Notes: generated from the sequence alone by a model not told the origin. A DNA stretch of 64,000 nucleotides from Roseovarius carneus (GCF_020141465.1 NZ_JAHSPD010000001.1:2400374-2464373), one strand, 5' to 3'. Shown: positions 1-10,001, counted from the stretch's first letter. Made by a program: numbers and translations.

Positions 1-438
1 GCAGCACTTGATCTTGAAGGGCGGCTTTGGGTCTCGGAGCATGGCGCGCGCGGCGGGGATGAGCTGAACCTCGCGCAACCGGGCGCGAATTACGGCTGGC
101 CCGTGATCAGCTATGGCAGGCATTACTCGGGCGGCAAGATCGGGGAGGGCACCGAAAAGGCGGGTATGGCCCAGCCCGAATTTTATTGGGACCCGTCGAT
201 CGCGCCTTCGGGGCTGATGATCTATTCCGGCGCGCTCTGGCCCGAGTGGCGGGGCGATATTTTCACGGGATCGCTGAAATTCGGCCATATCGCGCGGGTG
301 GGCGGCGCGCCCTTGGCCCTGCAAGAGGTGATCGAGGGCCCAGAGACAGCGCGGCTCCGCGATATTCGGGAGGCCCCGGATGGTGCGATCTGGATACTTT
401 CGGCGGGCAATGGCGCGCTTTATCGCATCACGCCCTGA
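1..438 (+). CDS. PQQ-dependent aldose sugar dehydrogenase, C-terminal part (5' cut by window)
   Basis: The reading frame is open from base 1 to a TGA at 436-438, so the gene begins outside the window. The 145 visible residues carry the signature WVSEHGARGGDELN followed by GANYGWPVISYG, typical of the beta-propeller soluble sugar dehydrogenases (GSDH/YliI-Asd family), which use PQQ and Ca2+ to oxidise aldoses in the periplasm. The last residues, SAGNGALYRITP, form the closing propeller strand, so the C-terminus looks complete. The signal peptide and N-terminal blades cannot be seen. The family is clear; the substrate is not. Confidence 0.88.
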   Translation, partial: AALDLEGRLWVSEHGARGGDELNLAQPGANYGWPVISYGRHYSGGKIGEGTEKAGMAQPEFYWDPSIAPSGLMIYSGALWPEWRGDIFTGSLKFGHIARVGGAPLALQEVIEGPETARLRDIREAPDGAIWILSAGNGALYRITP

Positions 439-456
439 AAGTCACCTTGAGGCGGC

Positions 457-1458
457 TCACACAGACAAGCGTGAGGCCTGTGCGCCACGCTCGCGGTACG
501 GCGTGGTGTTGTAATGCGCGCGGTAGCATTTGGAAAAATGCGAGGGCGACGAAAACCCGCACGCCAGTGCGACATTGATCACCGTCATATCGGTCTGCAT
601 CAACAGGTTACGCGCCTTTTGCAGGCGCAGTTCCATGTAATAGCGCTTTGGGCTACGGCTGAGATAACGGCGGAAGAGCCGTTCCAACTGCCGCGTGGAC
701 ATGCCTGCATCTTTGGCCAGAAGCGAGGGCGAGATCGGCTCCTCGATATTGGCCTCCATCATCTGTATCACTTGGCTGAGCTTGGGATGACGCACGCCGA
801 TGCGCGTGGGCACGGAAAGACGCTGCGTGTCCTGATCCGTGCGGATGGTTGAATAAATCATCTGATCGGCCACCGCATTGGCCAGTTTTTCGTCGTGATC
901 ATCGGCAATAAGCTTCAGCATAAGATCAATAGACGAGGTGCCGCCCGCTGTGGTCATTCTGTTGCCATCCACGGTAAAGACCGATTTCGTAAGCTCCACC
1001 TCGGGAAATTCCTCGGCAAAGCTGTCGTGGTTTTCCCAATGGATCGTGGCGCGCTTGCCCTCCATCAACCCGGCCTTGGCCACCGTGTAAGACGCAGTGC
1101 ACAGCCCGCCTATCTTGAGCCCGCGCCGCGCTTCGCGCCGGAGCCAGTTGAGCAGGCGTTTGGTCGTATGCTGTTGAATATCTCCACCGCCGCAGACCAA
1201 CACTGTGTCATCACGGCTCAACTCATCAAGACTGATATCCACCTGAAAGCGTGACCCGGCAGAACAGGCCACGTAATCCTCGCTATCGCCGCAAATTAAC
1301 CAAGTGTAGAGTTCTGCGCCCGCCATACGGTTTGCAATGCGCAAACATTCGACAGCTGAGGCGAAGCTGAGCAGCGTAAAATTTTCGACAAGCACAAAGA
1401 TGAAACGGCGCGGGGCCGCGCCTTCGCCTGTGAGAGCCCTAGGACGGTCGTGGACCAT
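457..1458 (-). CDS. GlxA-family AraC-type transcriptional regulator
   Basis: Two-domain regulator: an N-terminal DJ-1/PfpI-like (GATase1-like) domain (FIFVLVENFTLLSFASAVE; VCGGGD; GGLCTASY with the cysteine at the nucleophile-elbow position) and a C-terminal AraC helix-turn-helix pair (SPSLLAKDAGMSTRQLERLF; VALACGFSSPSHFSKCYR). The frame is open up to 1632, which would run into the divergent DAHP synthase. The start at 1458 was chosen because GGAAGG lies 9 nt upstream; ATGs at 1467 and 1476 are alternatives. This gives 333 aa, normal for the family. GlxA-family members often control catabolism of betaine, carnitine or arginine; nothing nearby indicates the effector. Confidence 0.85.
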   Translation of the reverse strand: MVHDRPRALTGEGAAPRRFIFVLVENFTLLSFASAVECLRIANRMAGAELYTWLICGDSEDYVACSAGSRFQVDISLDELSRDDTVLVCGGGDIQQHTTKRLLNWLRREARRGLKIGGLCTASYTVAKAGLMEGKRATIHWENHDSFAEEFPEVELTKSVFTVDGNRMTTAGGTSSIDLMLKLIADDHDEKLANAVADQMIYSTIRTDQDTQRLSVPTRIGVRHPKLSQVIQMMEANIEEPISPSLLAKDAGMSTRQLERLFRRYLSRSPKRYYMELRLQKARNLLMQTDMTVINVALACGFSSPSHFSKCYRAHYNTTPYRERGAQASRLSV

Positions 1459-1630
1459 GTGATGCATCCTTCCCATGTCGCACCCGTCTATCCGCTTTGC
1501 ACAAAAGCCCGCCGCGTGACAAGGGCGCGCGCGCGCCTTTGCATCGAATTGCACAATCGTTATATGGTCAGAGCGGGTCATGTTTGTTAAGCAACGGGCC
1601 TGAGTTTGATTGATATCGGAGCGCAAGATC

Positions 1631-2998
1631 ATGGCGGAGTGGCAAAAATCGACTTGGCGGACGAAACCGCGGGTTCAGATGCCGGACTATCTGGACGCGG
1701 CGGCTCTGGCCGATGTGGAGGCGCGTCTGAGCGCCTATCCGCCCCTTGTGTTCGCCGGTGAGGCCCGCAAATTGAAGCGCGCTTTGGGGGCGGCCTCGCG
1801 CGGGGAGGCGTTCTTGCTTCAGGGCGGCGATTGCGCCGAGGCGTTTGATCAGTTCAGCGCCGATGCGATCCGCGATACGTTCAAGGTGATGCTGCAAATG
1901 GCGATGGTGCTGACCTACGGTGCCAAGGTGCCTGTGGTCAAAGTGGGCCGGATGGCGGGGCAATTCGCCAAGCCACGCTCGGCACCGATGGAAACCGTGG
2001 GCGGCACGGAGCTTCCCAGCTACCGCGGCGATATCATCAATGAGCTTGCCTTTACCGAGGCTGGGCGCATTCCCGATCCGACCAAGATGTTGCAGGCCTA
2101 TACGCAATCGGCGGCAACGCTGAACCTGCTGCGTGCCTTTTCCAAGGGCGGCTATGCGGATATGACCAAGGTCCATAACTGGACGCTGGGCTTTACCGAG
2201 GGCGAAAAGGCCGCGCGCTACCGCGAGATGGCCGAGCGAATTTCTGATGCGCTCGATTTCATGCGCGCCGCCGGGGTGAACTCCGAGAGTACCGAAGCGC
2301 TGCAAACGGTGGATTTCTACACCAGCCACGAATCGCTCCTGCTGGAATATGAAGAGGCGTTGACGCGTCTCGACAGCACGTCTGGCAATTGGCTTGCCGG
2401 GTCTGGCCATATGATCTGGATCGGGGACCGCACCCGCCAGCCCGATGGCGCGCATGTGGAATTTGCGCGCGGCGTTCTCAACCCTGTGGGCCTGAAATGC
2501 GGGCCAACGACCACGGCCGAGGACCTTAAAGTGCTGATGAGCCGCCTCAACCCGGCCAATGAGCCGGGCAAGCTTACGCTGATCGCGCGGTTCGGTGCGG
2601 GTAATGTCGGCGAGCATCTGCCGCGTCTTATTCGCGCCGTGCGCGAAGAGGGGGCGAGCGTCACATGGGTGTGTGATCCGATGCATGGCAACACGGTCAA
2701 ATCGGCCTCCGGCTACAAAACCCGGCCCTTTGATGCGGTGCTGCGCGAGGTCCGTGACTTCTTTGGCGTGCATAAGGCCGAGGGCACGATCCCCGGCGGC
2801 GTGCATTTCGAGATGACGGGTCAGGACGTGACGGAATGCACGGGCGGCGTTCATGCGGTCAAGGACGAGGATCTGAGCCACCGCTACCACACGGCCTGCG
2901 ATCCGCGCCTCAACGCATCGCAATCTCTGGAGCTGGCGTTCTTGGTGGCAGAGGAGCTTTCTGCCCTGCGGGTGGAGCGTCACGCAGAAGCGGTTTGA
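1631..2998 (+). CDS. aroF: Class II (plant-type) 3-deoxy-7-phosphoheptulonate synthase
   Basis: First enzyme of the shikimate pathway: condenses phosphoenolpyruvate and erythrose 4-phosphate to DAHP in the cytoplasm. The 455-aa protein shows the class II hallmarks: [10 protein letters not shown] at the N-terminus, QGGDCAEAF with the metal-site cysteine, [12 protein letters not shown] for phosphate binding, and [12 protein letters not shown] and [15 protein letters not shown] near the C-terminus. GGAG at 1618-1621 sits 9 nt before the chosen ATG; an upstream in-frame TTG at 1610 is less likely. It is divergent from the GlxA-type gene and followed by an intrinsic terminator. The symbol is generic: class II enzymes are named aroF, aroG or aroA in different genomes. 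Confidence 0.95.
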   Translation: MAEWQKSTWRTKPRVQMPDYLDAAALADVEARLSAYPPLVFAGEARKLKRALGAASRGEAFLLQGGDCAEAFDQFSADAIRDTFKVMLQMAMVLTYGAKVPVVKVGRMAGQFAKPRSAPMETVGGTELPSYRGDIINELAFTEAGRIPDPTKMLQAYTQSAATLNLLRAFSKGGYADMTKVHNWTLGFTEGEKAARYREMAERISDALDFMRAAGVNSESTEALQTVDFYTSHESLLLEYEEALTRLDSTSGNWLAGSGHMIWIGDRTRQPDGAHVEFARGVLNPVGLKCGPTTTAEDLKVLMSRLNPANEPGKLTLIARFGAGNVGEHLPRLIRAVREEGASVTWVCDPMHGNTVKSASGYKTRPFDAVLREVRDFFGVHKAEGTIPGGVHFEMTGQDVTECTGGVHAVKDEDLSHRYHTACDPRLNASQSLELAFLVAEELSALRVERHAEAV

Positions 2999-3030
2999 AC
3001 TAGGTTATCTTCGCGCTGTAAGGCATTGAA

Positions 3031-3058
3031 AGGGCCGGGGGGTAAGCCTCGGCCTTTT
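3031..3058 (+). terminator. Intrinsic terminator after DAHP synthase
   Basis: GGCCG (3033-3037) pairs with CGGCC (3049-3053), with extra G:T and G:C pairs inside the stem, followed by TTTT. It lies 33 bases past the stop codon of the aromatic biosynthesis gene. Confidence 0.7.
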
Positions 3059-3175
3059 GCGTTTCAACCGATTGCGCGCGGCTGCGGCCTCGCTCACCAC
3101 ATCAGCGTTCAGACGGGCCGCTTAGCCAAAGTGCCGCAGGTGGTTTCTATGAGGTTTCAGGTCTATGCGTCCGCC

Positions 3176-3880
3176 TCAGTCGCTTTTGATGAGACGTAGG
3201 TAAGACCGCTCACCCGATTTTGCCGGGGTGGTTCCGGACACGCCTTCGAAGGACGCGGCGGGATCGGCAAAACCAGTTTGCAGCGGCTCTGGTGTGGAAG
3301 CTGCCACCACGCTTGGCAGGCTCACGTTTATGCTGGTCAGTTTGGTATGGGTGATCGAGAACCGGCGCGGCGCACGGCCCGAGGGGCCGCTGCTCACAAG
3401 ACAGCCCAAAGCACGGCTGATATCACCCAGATCACTGCGCAATGGCAGCATGATCAGCGTACCATCCAAAGCGGGTGCGCCGGAGCCGCTGGCAGAGCTG
3501 AGCGTGAGACGCACAATCGCAGGCTCATCAAAGAGGCGCACCATATGCTGCGCCAGCGCATCGCGATCACCAGGGGTGAGGAATGCGCTGATCGGCATGC
3601 CACGCACCTCCATACCCATCAGATCGCTCAGGTGGCTGCCAGCAATGCGCAAGCGGGCAAGGCCCGGCGCAATCCGCTCAATAATGAAAGCGTTGGGGAG
3701 CAATGGCTCGATCTCGCGCGGGTCGATGTCTGAGCGTCGAGGCACATCGCCGCCGCGCCGCATCCGTGTCCAATAGCTCTGAAAATCAAGCAAGGCTGCC
3801 TGTTCACTGGCGCCGCGCCCGCCAAGGATGCGCATGATCTTGCTGCCTACGGGCGGGCCTACGGTGCGATCTTGTGTCAT
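3176..3880 (-). CDS. PAS-fold (PAS_5-like) domain protein
   Basis: 234-aa soluble protein. Residues about 30-165 resemble the alphaproteobacterial PAS_5 family: LLDFQSYWTRMRRGGDVPRRSDIDPREI, then LLPNAFIIERIAPGLARLRIAGSHLSDLMGMEVRGMP. I see no kinase, cyclase or helix-turn-helix part, and the C-terminal 70 residues are low in recognisable features. GGGGAG about 10 nt before the ATG supports the start. It stands alone, convergent with the DAHP synthase and divergent from yicC. Such single-PAS proteins are abundant in Rhodobacteraceae and their signals are mostly unknown, so no specific role can be assigned. Confidence 0.7.
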   Translation of the reverse strand: MTQDRTVGPPVGSKIMRILGGRGASEQAALLDFQSYWTRMRRGGDVPRRSDIDPREIEPLLPNAFIIERIAPGLARLRIAGSHLSDLMGMEVRGMPISAFLTPGDRDALAQHMVRLFDEPAIVRLTLSSASGSGAPALDGTLIMLPLRSDLGDISRALGCLVSSGPSGRAPRRFSITHTKLTSINVSLPSVVAASTPEPLQTGFADPAASFEGVSGTTPAKSGERSYLRLIKSD

Positions 3881-4141
3881 CCGGTTCTACTCCCCAATAC
3901 GTGCGCGGCTGTCTGGTGCCCCAAGCACCACCGACCCTCTGGCCTGCCGATATATTTCTAACACAATTGGTATCGGTTTTGTCTAAATTCCAATTCATTT
4001 GGTTAACTGATCGGGCGGTCCCTGCGCTATCTGCGCACCGTGACGGCACCATGACGGCACCCTGCGGGCCTGCCCTCAGCGGCTTGCAAGCGGCGGGTGG
4101 GCGGCTTAGACGAGAGGGGACATCAGACGGAGAGACGACGC

Positions 4142-5032
4142 GTGATATATTCCATGACCGGGTTTGCCGCCACGCGCGGCTCTGGGGCGGGGTTTTCCTG
4201 GGGCTGGGAGCTGCGCAGCGTCAATGGCAAAGGGCTTGATCTGCGCATCCGTGCGCCCGATTGGGTCGAAGGGCTTGAGGTCGCGCTGCGTGCTCGGCTG
4301 GGGCAGGCCGTGGCGCGCGGCAATGTCACACTGAACCTGCGGGTGCAGGCGGAGGAGAGCGGCGGGCGGCTCAGCATCAACGCGGCGCAGCTTGAGGATG
4401 TTCTGAGCGCCATGGCCGAGGTCGAGCGCGCGGCGATGGCGCGGGGCCTCAACCTTGCGCCCGCGCGCCCCGCCGATGTGATGAATGTGCGCGGCGTGCT
4501 GGAGACGGCCACGGCGGAGCAAGACACAGCCGGGCTGAAAGCCGCCCTTTTGGCTGATATCGAGCCCTTGATAGAGAGCTTCACCGCCATGCGTGCTGCC
4601 GAAGGGCAGGCGCTGGCGCGTGATCTCGGCGCGCAGATCGACACCGTCGCCCGTCTGACCGAAGAGGCGGAAAAAGCCGCAGACGCGCGCCGACCCGAAG
4701 CCGAGGCCACGTTGAAAGCAGCCCTTGCCCGGGTGATGGACAACACGGACGGTGCCGATGAGGCGCGCATCACACAAGAGCTCGCCATGCTTGCCGTGAA
4801 GGCGGATGTGAGCGAAGAGATCGTGCGCCTGCGCGCCCATGTGGACGCCGCCCGTGCCCTTTTGCAGGGTGGCAGCCCGCTCGGGCGCAAGCTGGAATTC
4901 CTGACGCAGGAGTTCAACCGCGAGGCCAATACGCTGTGCGCCAAGGCAGGGTCTGTGGCGCTTACGTCCATCGGATTGGACCTCAAGGCGGTGATAGACC
5001 AGATGCGAGAGCAGGTGCAAAATGTCGAGTGA
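4142..5032 (+). CDS. yicC: YicC-family endoribonuclease/stress protein
   Basis: Starts at GTG 4142 with GGAGAG about 8 nt upstream and the family-typical N-terminus MIYSMTGFA; the frame is open further upstream but that part is not conserved. The 296 aa hold the YicC N-terminal domain ([18 protein letters not shown]) and the C-terminal DUF1732 domain ending in [20 protein letters not shown] and the closing helix [16 protein letters not shown]. In E. coli YicC has been linked to RNA cleavage and RyhB turnover. It overlaps gmk by 11 bases, a conserved pairing in Proteobacteria that suggests translational coupling. Confidence 0.93.
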   Translation: MIYSMTGFAATRGSGAGFSWGWELRSVNGKGLDLRIRAPDWVEGLEVALRARLGQAVARGNVTLNLRVQAEESGGRLSINAAQLEDVLSAMAEVERAAMARGLNLAPARPADVMNVRGVLETATAEQDTAGLKAALLADIEPLIESFTAMRAAEGQALARDLGAQIDTVARLTEEAEKAADARRPEAEATLKAALARVMDNTDGADEARITQELAMLAVKADVSEEIVRLRAHVDAARALLQGGSPLGRKLEFLTQEFNREANTLCAKAGSVALTSIGLDLKAVIDQMREQVQNVE

Positions 5033-5681
5033 TGCCAAGACCGCCAGCCGCCGGGGCCTTTTGATCATCCTTAGCTCGCCCTCGGGCGCGGGCAAATCCA
5101 CCCTGACGCGGCGATTGCGCGCGTGGGACGACAGCCTTGATTTCTCCGTTTCGGCCACCACCCGTACCCCGCGGGCGGGCGAGGTGGACGGCGAGGATTA
5201 CCACTTCATGACCGAAGCCGACTTCCGCACCGCCGTGGCCGAGAGCGAGATGCTGGAGCACGCCCATGTCTTCGGCAATTTCTACGGCTCACCCAAAGCA
5301 CCCGTGGCCCGCGCCATCGAGGCCGGGCGCGACGTGATCTTTGACATCGACTGGCAGGGCGCGCAGCAGATCCAGAACTCCGATCTCAGCCAGCATACCT
5401 TGTCGATCTTCATCCTGCCCCCCTCCATCACCGAGCTACGCCGCCGCCTAGAAAGCCGTGGACAGGACGCGCCAGAGGTGATCGCCAAACGGATGCAGAA
5501 AAGCTGGGACGAGATCAGCCATTGGGGCGAATATGACTATGTTCTGGTCAATGACGATCTGGATCAGACCGAGGCGCGGCTCATCTCAATCGTGCGTGCG
5601 GCGCGGCTCAAGCGCATTCAGCAACCCCGGCTGAGCGACCATATCCGCCGCCTTCAGGGCGAGTTTGAGGAGACCCAATGA
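5022..5681 (+). CDS. gmk: Guanylate kinase
   Basis: Phosphorylates GMP to GDP with ATP in the cytoplasm. The P-loop SPSGAGKST spans residues 19-27, followed by the GMP-binding part ([22 protein letters not shown]), the [10 protein letters not shown] segment and the lid with [13 protein letters not shown]. At 219 aa it has normal bacterial length with a slightly long N-terminus. The start overlaps the end of yicC by 11 bases and the stop overlaps the next gene through ATGA, so the three genes are one transcription unit. Confidence 0.96.
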   Translation: MSSDAKTASRRGLLIILSSPSGAGKSTLTRRLRAWDDSLDFSVSATTRTPRAGEVDGEDYHFMTEADFRTAVAESEMLEHAHVFGNFYGSPKAPVARAIEAGRDVIFDIDWQGAQQIQNSDLSQHTLSIFILPPSITELRRRLESRGQDAPEVIAKRMQKSWDEISHWGEYDYVLVNDDLDQTEARLISIVRAARLKRIQQPRLSDHIRRLQGEFEETQ

Positions 5682-6208
5682 CCCTCTATTCCCTTGACGG
5701 CGAGACACCCGTGATCGACGCGGACGCATGGATTGCACCCGGTGCGCATGTGATGGGCCGTGTGCGGCTGGAGGCGGGCGCATCGGTGTGGTTCTGCGCC
5801 ACGCTGCGCGGTGATAATGAGTGGATCAGCGTGGGGGCGGGCAGCAATATTCAGGAAAACGCGGTGCTGCACACCGATATGGGGCACCCTTTGACCATTG
5901 GCGCTGGCTGCACGGTTGGACATAAGGCGATGCTGCATGGTTGCACGATCGGGTCCAACACGTTGATCGGGATGGGGGCCACCGTGCTCAACGGCGCTGT
6001 GATCGGCGACAATTGCCTGATTGGTGCGGGCGCGCTGATCACCGAAGGCAAGGTGATTCCGGATGGCAGCCTCGTGATGGGCGCGCCGGGCAAGGTGGTC
6101 CGGCAGTTGGACGACGCCGCAATTGAGGGCCTGCGCCGCAGCGCGCTTGGCTATCAGGCCAATATGCGCCGTTTTCAGGCGGGGCTTGAGGTTTTGCAAG
6201 GCGGATGA
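5678..6208 (+). CDS. Gamma carbonic anhydrase-family hexapeptide-repeat protein
   Basis: 176-aa left-handed beta-helix protein built of hexapeptide repeats ([21 protein letters not shown] and following rungs). The putative metal-binding histidines are present in LHTDMGHP and GHKAMLHG, as in the gamma-CA/YrdA/PaaY group, where three His bind Zn2+ or Fe2+. The fold is certain. Whether it hydrates CO2 is not, because many members have no measured activity. ATGA overlaps join it to gmk upstream and to phoR downstream. Confidence 0.88.
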   Translation: MTLYSLDGETPVIDADAWIAPGAHVMGRVRLEAGASVWFCATLRGDNEWISVGAGSNIQENAVLHTDMGHPLTIGAGCTVGHKAMLHGCTIGSNTLIGMGATVLNGAVIGDNCLIGAGALITEGKVIPDGSLVMGAPGKVVRQLDDAAIEGLRRSALGYQANMRRFQAGLEVLQGG

Positions 6209-7248
6209 GCCTGCCAGACATCTCCTCGCTTCTGGAGGCGATCCCGCAGCCCGCGCTTTTGATTGGCCGCGCCGAGCGGATCATCGGCGCCAATAGCGGC
6301 GCGAGCGCGCTTCTGGGGGGGGCGATCACGGGGCGTCATTTTATCACCGCCATCCGCCAACCCACAGTTCTGGATGCCATCGAGGACGCTCTGCGCACCC
6401 ACGCCCCGCGCGAGGCGCGCTATCTGACCAATGCAGGAGAGGCGGATGTGACCTACACCGTGACCGCGCGGCCCGTGGACTGGGGCAGCATGCAGGCGGT
6501 TCTGGTCTGTTTTGAGGATATCACCCATCTGGAGCAGGCAGGGCAGATGCGCCGCGATTTCGTGGCCAATGTCAGCCATGAGTTGCGCACGCCACTCACC
6601 GCGCTGCTGGGATTTATCGAAACCCTTCAAGGCCCCGCCAAGGGTGATGCGGTGGCCACTGAGCGCTTCTTGAGGACCATGGCGCGCGAGGCGGCGCGGA
6701 TGGAGCGTCTGGTGCATGACTTGCTGTCGCTGAGCCGGGTTGAGGCGCAGGAACGTGTGCGCCCACGCGAGAGTGTAGATCTCGGGGCGCTGCTCACATC
6801 AGTGTGCCAAACGCTGCGCCCATTGACCCAAGATGCGGGTGCGGCTCTCGCGCTGACCCTGCCGGACGCAGCGATTAAGGTGCCGGGCGATGCGGATCAG
6901 CTGAGGCAGGTTTTCACCAATCTGATCGAGAATGCCGTGAAATATGGCGGGCAGGGGGGCGCGGTGCGGATCACCCTGACGCAGCTTGAGGCGGCCCCCG
7001 CGCTGCGCCGCCCTGCGGCAGCGGTCACGATCACGGATCAAGGGCCGGGAATCGATCCGCTGCACATTCCCCGCCTGACCGAGCGATTCTACCGCGTGGA
7101 TGGTCATCGCAGCCGCGAGAAGGGTGGCACGGGGCTGGGTCTTGCGATTGTAAAACATATCATCAATCGCCATCGCGGGCGGCTCAGGATCGAGAGCGCT
7201 CTGGGAAAGGGCAGCACTTTCAGCGTCTTGCTGCCCTTGGATGTCTGA
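6205..7248 (+). CDS. phoR: Phosphate-regulon sensor histidine kinase PhoR, without membrane segments
   Basis: 347-aa kinase: N-terminal PAS-like domain (residues about 8-110), dimerisation/H-box [16 protein letters not shown] with the phospho-acceptor H125, N-box ([13 protein letters not shown]), G1 (ITDQGPGI), F-box region (ERFYRVD) and G2 ([12 protein letters not shown]). No transmembrane helix is visible, unlike enteric PhoR. The protein is therefore probably cytoplasmic and may sense phosphate through contact with the Pst transporter and PhoU, as inferred for other alphaproteobacteria. ATGA overlap with the carbonic anhydrase-like gene places phoR at the end of the yicC unit, while pstS has its own Pho box downstream. 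Confidence 0.92.
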   Translation: MSLPDISSLLEAIPQPALLIGRAERIIGANSGASALLGGAITGRHFITAIRQPTVLDAIEDALRTHAPREARYLTNAGEADVTYTVTARPVDWGSMQAVLVCFEDITHLEQAGQMRRDFVANVSHELRTPLTALLGFIETLQGPAKGDAVATERFLRTMAREAARMERLVHDLLSLSRVEAQERVRPRESVDLGALLTSVCQTLRPLTQDAGAALALTLPDAAIKVPGDADQLRQVFTNLIENAVKYGGQGGAVRITLTQLEAAPALRRPAAAVTITDQGPGIDPLHIPRLTERFYRVDGHRSREKGGTGLGLAIVKHIINRHRGRLRIESALGKGSTFSVLLPLDV

Positions 7249-7303
7249 GACATGCCATCCTCCCGCCGTCGCCTCCGAAACCATCCACAGGTATCGCCGC
7301 GCA

Positions 7304-7332
7304 TTGTCATAAAGCTGTTACAAAAGTGTAAC
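7304..7332 (+). promoter_or_regulatory. Pho box of three direct-repeat units ahead of pstS
   Basis: Three 7-base half-sites repeat every 11 bp: TTGTCAT (7304-7310), CTGTTAC (7315-7321) and GTGTAAC (7326-7332), separated by the A-rich spacers AAAG and AAAA. The first two form a near-consensus PhoB box (CTGTCAT-A/T4-CTGTCAC pattern). The array ends 84 bp before the pstS ATG, leaving room for a promoter whose -35 region PhoB would replace. Confidence 0.88.
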
Positions 7333-7416
7333 AAAAGCGTCGTTGCGGGGGTCTAGGCCTGCGTCAGGACCTCCCGAGACGCGGGGGGCCGCCTTTGCGA
7401 AATCAGGAGTTGATCC

Positions 7417-8457
7417 ATGACACATCCCAAAATGACCGTCTCTGCCGTAGCTATTCTGGCCCTTGGCGCGGGAGCTGCCCATGCGCGCGACAACGTGCAG
7501 GTTGCAGGCTCCTCTACCGTGCTGCCCTATGCCGCCATTGTCGCCGAAGCGTTCGGCGAGAACTTTGATTTCCCCACACCCGTGGTCGAATCCGGCGGCT
7601 CCTCCTCGGGCCTCAAGCGGTTCTGTGAAGGGGTCGGCGAGAACACGATCGACATCGCAAATGCCAGCCGCGCAATACGCGAAAAAGAAGTGACCGCCTG
7701 TGCCGAGAACGGTGTGACGGACATTATCGAAGTGCGCATCGGTTATGACGGGATCGTCTTCGCGAGCCAGATCGACGGTCCCGCCCTCACTGCATTCACA
7801 CCCAGCGATTGGTTCAACGCGCTGGCCGCTGAGATGCCCGTGGACGGCGCACTGAGCGCGAACACCAACATGACATGGGCCGACGCTAATGCCGATCTGC
7901 CCGCCGTTGAGATTGCGGCTTTCATCCCCGGCACCAAGCACGGCACGCGCGAAGTCTTTGAGGAAAAGGTCCTGCTTCAGGGCTGCGAAGACACCGGCGC
8001 GATGCAGGCGATGATGGATATGGGCATGGATGAGGACGCCACCGAGAAGGCCTGTATGGCCGTGCGCACCGATGGTAAATCGGTCGATATCGATGGCGAC
8101 TATACCGAGACCCTCGCGCGCATCGACAGCAATGTTGACGGTGTGGGCGTATTTGGCCTCGCCTTCTATGAAAACAACACCGACACGCTGAAGGTCGCGA
8201 CCATGGGCGGTGTCTCGCCCTCGACCGAGACAATCTCCTCGGGCGAATACCCAGTGTCGCGCCCGCTCTATTTCTACATCAAGAAGGCGCATATCGGCGT
8301 GATCCCCGGCCTTAAGGAGTTCGCAGAATTCTTTATCTCTGATGAGATCGCAGGTCCCGATGGCCCATTGGCACAATACGGCCTCGTCTCCGACCCTGAG
8401 CTTGCCCAGACCCAAGAGGCGGTCGCGGGCGAGCAGGTCATGGGCGGCGGTAGCTAA
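7417..8457 (+). CDS. pstS: Phosphate ABC transporter, periplasmic binding protein
   Basis: 346-aa precursor with a Sec signal peptide (MTHPKMTVSAVAILALGAG...AHA, cut near residue 23 before RDNVQ). The mature protein opens with VQVAGSSTVLPYAAIVAE and carries VVESGGSSSGLKRFCEG and IDIANASRAI, the phosphate-binding signature segments of the PstS/SphX family. AGGAG lies about 9 nt upstream of the ATG. It is the first gene of pstSCAB-phoU-phoB and is directly preceded by the Pho box, so it should be induced under phosphate starvation. Confidence 0.96.
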   Translation: MTHPKMTVSAVAILALGAGAAHARDNVQVAGSSTVLPYAAIVAEAFGENFDFPTPVVESGGSSSGLKRFCEGVGENTIDIANASRAIREKEVTACAENGVTDIIEVRIGYDGIVFASQIDGPALTAFTPSDWFNALAAEMPVDGALSANTNMTWADANADLPAVEIAAFIPGTKHGTREVFEEKVLLQGCEDTGAMQAMMDMGMDEDATEKACMAVRTDGKSVDIDGDYTETLARIDSNVDGVGVFGLAFYENNTDTLKVATMGGVSPSTETISSGEYPVSRPLYFYIKKAHIGVIPGLKEFAEFFISDEIAGPDGPLAQYGLVSDPELAQTQEAVAGEQVMGGGS

Positions 8458-8482
8458 GCCAGACGACAAACCAACCTTCGGG

Positions 8483-8522
8483 GGCGGCGGTGCTGCCCCC
8501 GAGGATTTTTGCCAAAATACTC
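8483..8522 (+). repeat. Copy of a short dispersed intergenic repeat
   Basis: The pstS-pstC gap contains GCTGCCCCCGAGGATTTTTG followed by CCAAAATAC. The CCC(C)GGGGATATTT-GCCAAGA-like core also occurs at about 24404-24434, 28404-28442, 36105-36135 and 62848-62872, always between genes. Confidence 0.5.
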
Positions 8523-8540
8523 AATTCCGGTGGTGCTGCC

Positions 8541-10001
8541 ATGCCAACGTTCGTAATTGTCTTGATCGTCGCGTTTCTCTCTGTGCTCGGCTTCATGCTG
8601 GGCCGGGGGCGTGCGCTTGGCTCGGCAGGCGGTGACGCACGTGGGTTGCACTCGCTACCGCATTTCTATGGGGCTAATGTCGCCCTGAGCATTTTTTTAC
8701 CGGGCTTTGGCCTTCTGGCCCTGTGGCTGATCGCGCAGCCCCTTATCGTGGAGCAGCGCATCGCGGGCCAATTGCCTGAAGGCGCCGTGGCTGAGGGCAG
8801 CACCATCAGCCTTGTGATGAGTGATGTGCGCCGCGTGGCCGAAGGGCTGGACTTGGCCGTGGCTACAGGAGACCTGAGCGCGGATGAGGCGCGCGGAATG
8901 ACTGATCCGCAAGACCTGCGCGCGCGTTTGGCGGGGTTGGGCGTGGCGCTCGGCTCGGATGTGACGCCGGCGATGCTGGGCGCGGCGCAAACCTACCGCA
9001 GTTTTTCAGCCGCCGCAGGCTGGGCCATGACACTGGCGGTGCTGGGAGTGGCACTTGCCGGGTTTGTCCTCGCGCTGCGCCGCACGGACCGTGATTTCCG
9101 CGCCCGCAATGTGGTGGAAAAGGTGGTTATGGCGCTCTTGATCGCGGCGGCGTCGCTGGCGATCCTGACCACGCTGGGCATCATCTTGTCGCTCGTGTTC
9201 AACACGGTGGAGTTCTTCCGCCTGCACCCGGCGTCGGATTTCTTTTTTGGCCTTATATGGTCACCCAGCTTTGGGGGGGGCTCGTCTCTCAGTGTTCTGC
9301 CGCTTCTCTGGGGCACCCTCTATATCTCGATTATCGCTCTTCTGGTCGCGGTGCCCATCGGGCTTTTCGCGGCAATCTACCTGTCGGAATATGCGGGGCC
9401 AAAGGTGCGCGCCATGGCCAAGCCAATGATCGAGGTTTTGGCGGGCATTCCGACAATCGTCTATGGGCTCTTTGCGCTGCTGACGGTCGGGCCTCTCTTG
9501 GTCACGGTCTTTGGCGATGAGGGCCTTGGCTGGATGCAGGCGGGCACCGCGGTGATGACGGCGGGGCTGGTGATGGGTGTCATGCTTATCCCGTTCGTAA
9601 GCTCGCTCAGCGATGATATCATTAACGCCGTGCCGCAAGCGATGCGCGATGGCTCCTATGCGATTGGGGCCACCAAATCCGAGACGATCCGACAGGTGAT
9701 CCTGCCTGCGGCTCTTCCGGGCATCGTCGGCGCAATCCTTCTGGCCGCCTCCCGCGCGATTGGCGAGACGATGATCGTCGTGCTCGGGGCAGGGGCGGCG
9801 GCCCGGCTCAGCATGAACCCGTTTGACGCCATGACCACCGTCACCGCCAAGATCGTGAGCCAGCTTACCGGCGATAATGACTTCGCCTCGCCCGAGGCGC
9901 TGGTGGCCTTTGCGCTTGGTATGACGCTCTTTATCATCACGCTGGGCCTCAATGTCTTCGCCCTCTACATCGTGCGCAAATACCGGGAGCAATACGAATG
10001 A
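8541..10001 (+). CDS. pstC: Phosphate ABC transporter permease PstC
   Basis: 486-aa inner-membrane protein. An extended N-terminal half has a first helix (FVIVLIVAFLSVLGFMLGRG), another at about residues 35-55 and a soluble insert. The C-terminal half is the BPD-type permease domain, with the EAA loop visible at IGATKSETIRQVILPAALPGIVGAILLAASRAIGET. The long form is usual for alphaproteobacterial PstC. The ATG at 8541 was preferred to an in-frame GTG at 8490, which would start inside the intergenic repeat. No strong ribosome site is visible. The stop overlaps pstA by ATGA. Confidence 0.93.
   Translation: MPTFVIVLIVAFLSVLGFMLGRGRALGSAGGDARGLHSLPHFYGANVALSIFLPGFGLLALWLIAQPLIVEQRIAGQLPEGAVAEGSTISLVMSDVRRVAEGLDLAVATGDLSADEARGMTDPQDLRARLAGLGVALGSDVTPAMLGAAQTYRSFSAAAGWAMTLAVLGVALAGFVLALRRTDRDFRARNVVEKVVMALLIAAASLAILTTLGIILSLVFNTVEFFRLHPASDFFFGLIWSPSFGGGSSLSVLPLLWGTLYISIIALLVAVPIGLFAAIYLSEYAGPKVRAMAKPMIEVLAGIPTIVYGLFALLTVGPLLVTVFGDEGLGWMQAGTAVMTAGLVMGVMLIPFVSSLSDDIINAVPQAMRDGSYAIGATKSETIRQVILPAALPGIVGAILLAASRAIGETMIVVLGAGAAARLSMNPFDAMTTVTAKIVSQLTGDNDFASPEALVAFALGMTLFIITLGLNVFALYIVRKYREQYE

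Noticed and set aside
1568-2983. Long open frame antisense to the class II DAHP synthase gene
   Set aside because: GC-rich codon bias opens the opposite strand; the translation is His/Arg/Ala-rich with no recognisable domain, and the plus-strand gene is certain.
8490-8540. Upstream GTG start for pstC
   Set aside because: It lies in the dispersed intergenic repeat, and the added 17 residues are not membrane-like; the ATG at 8541 starts the first helix.
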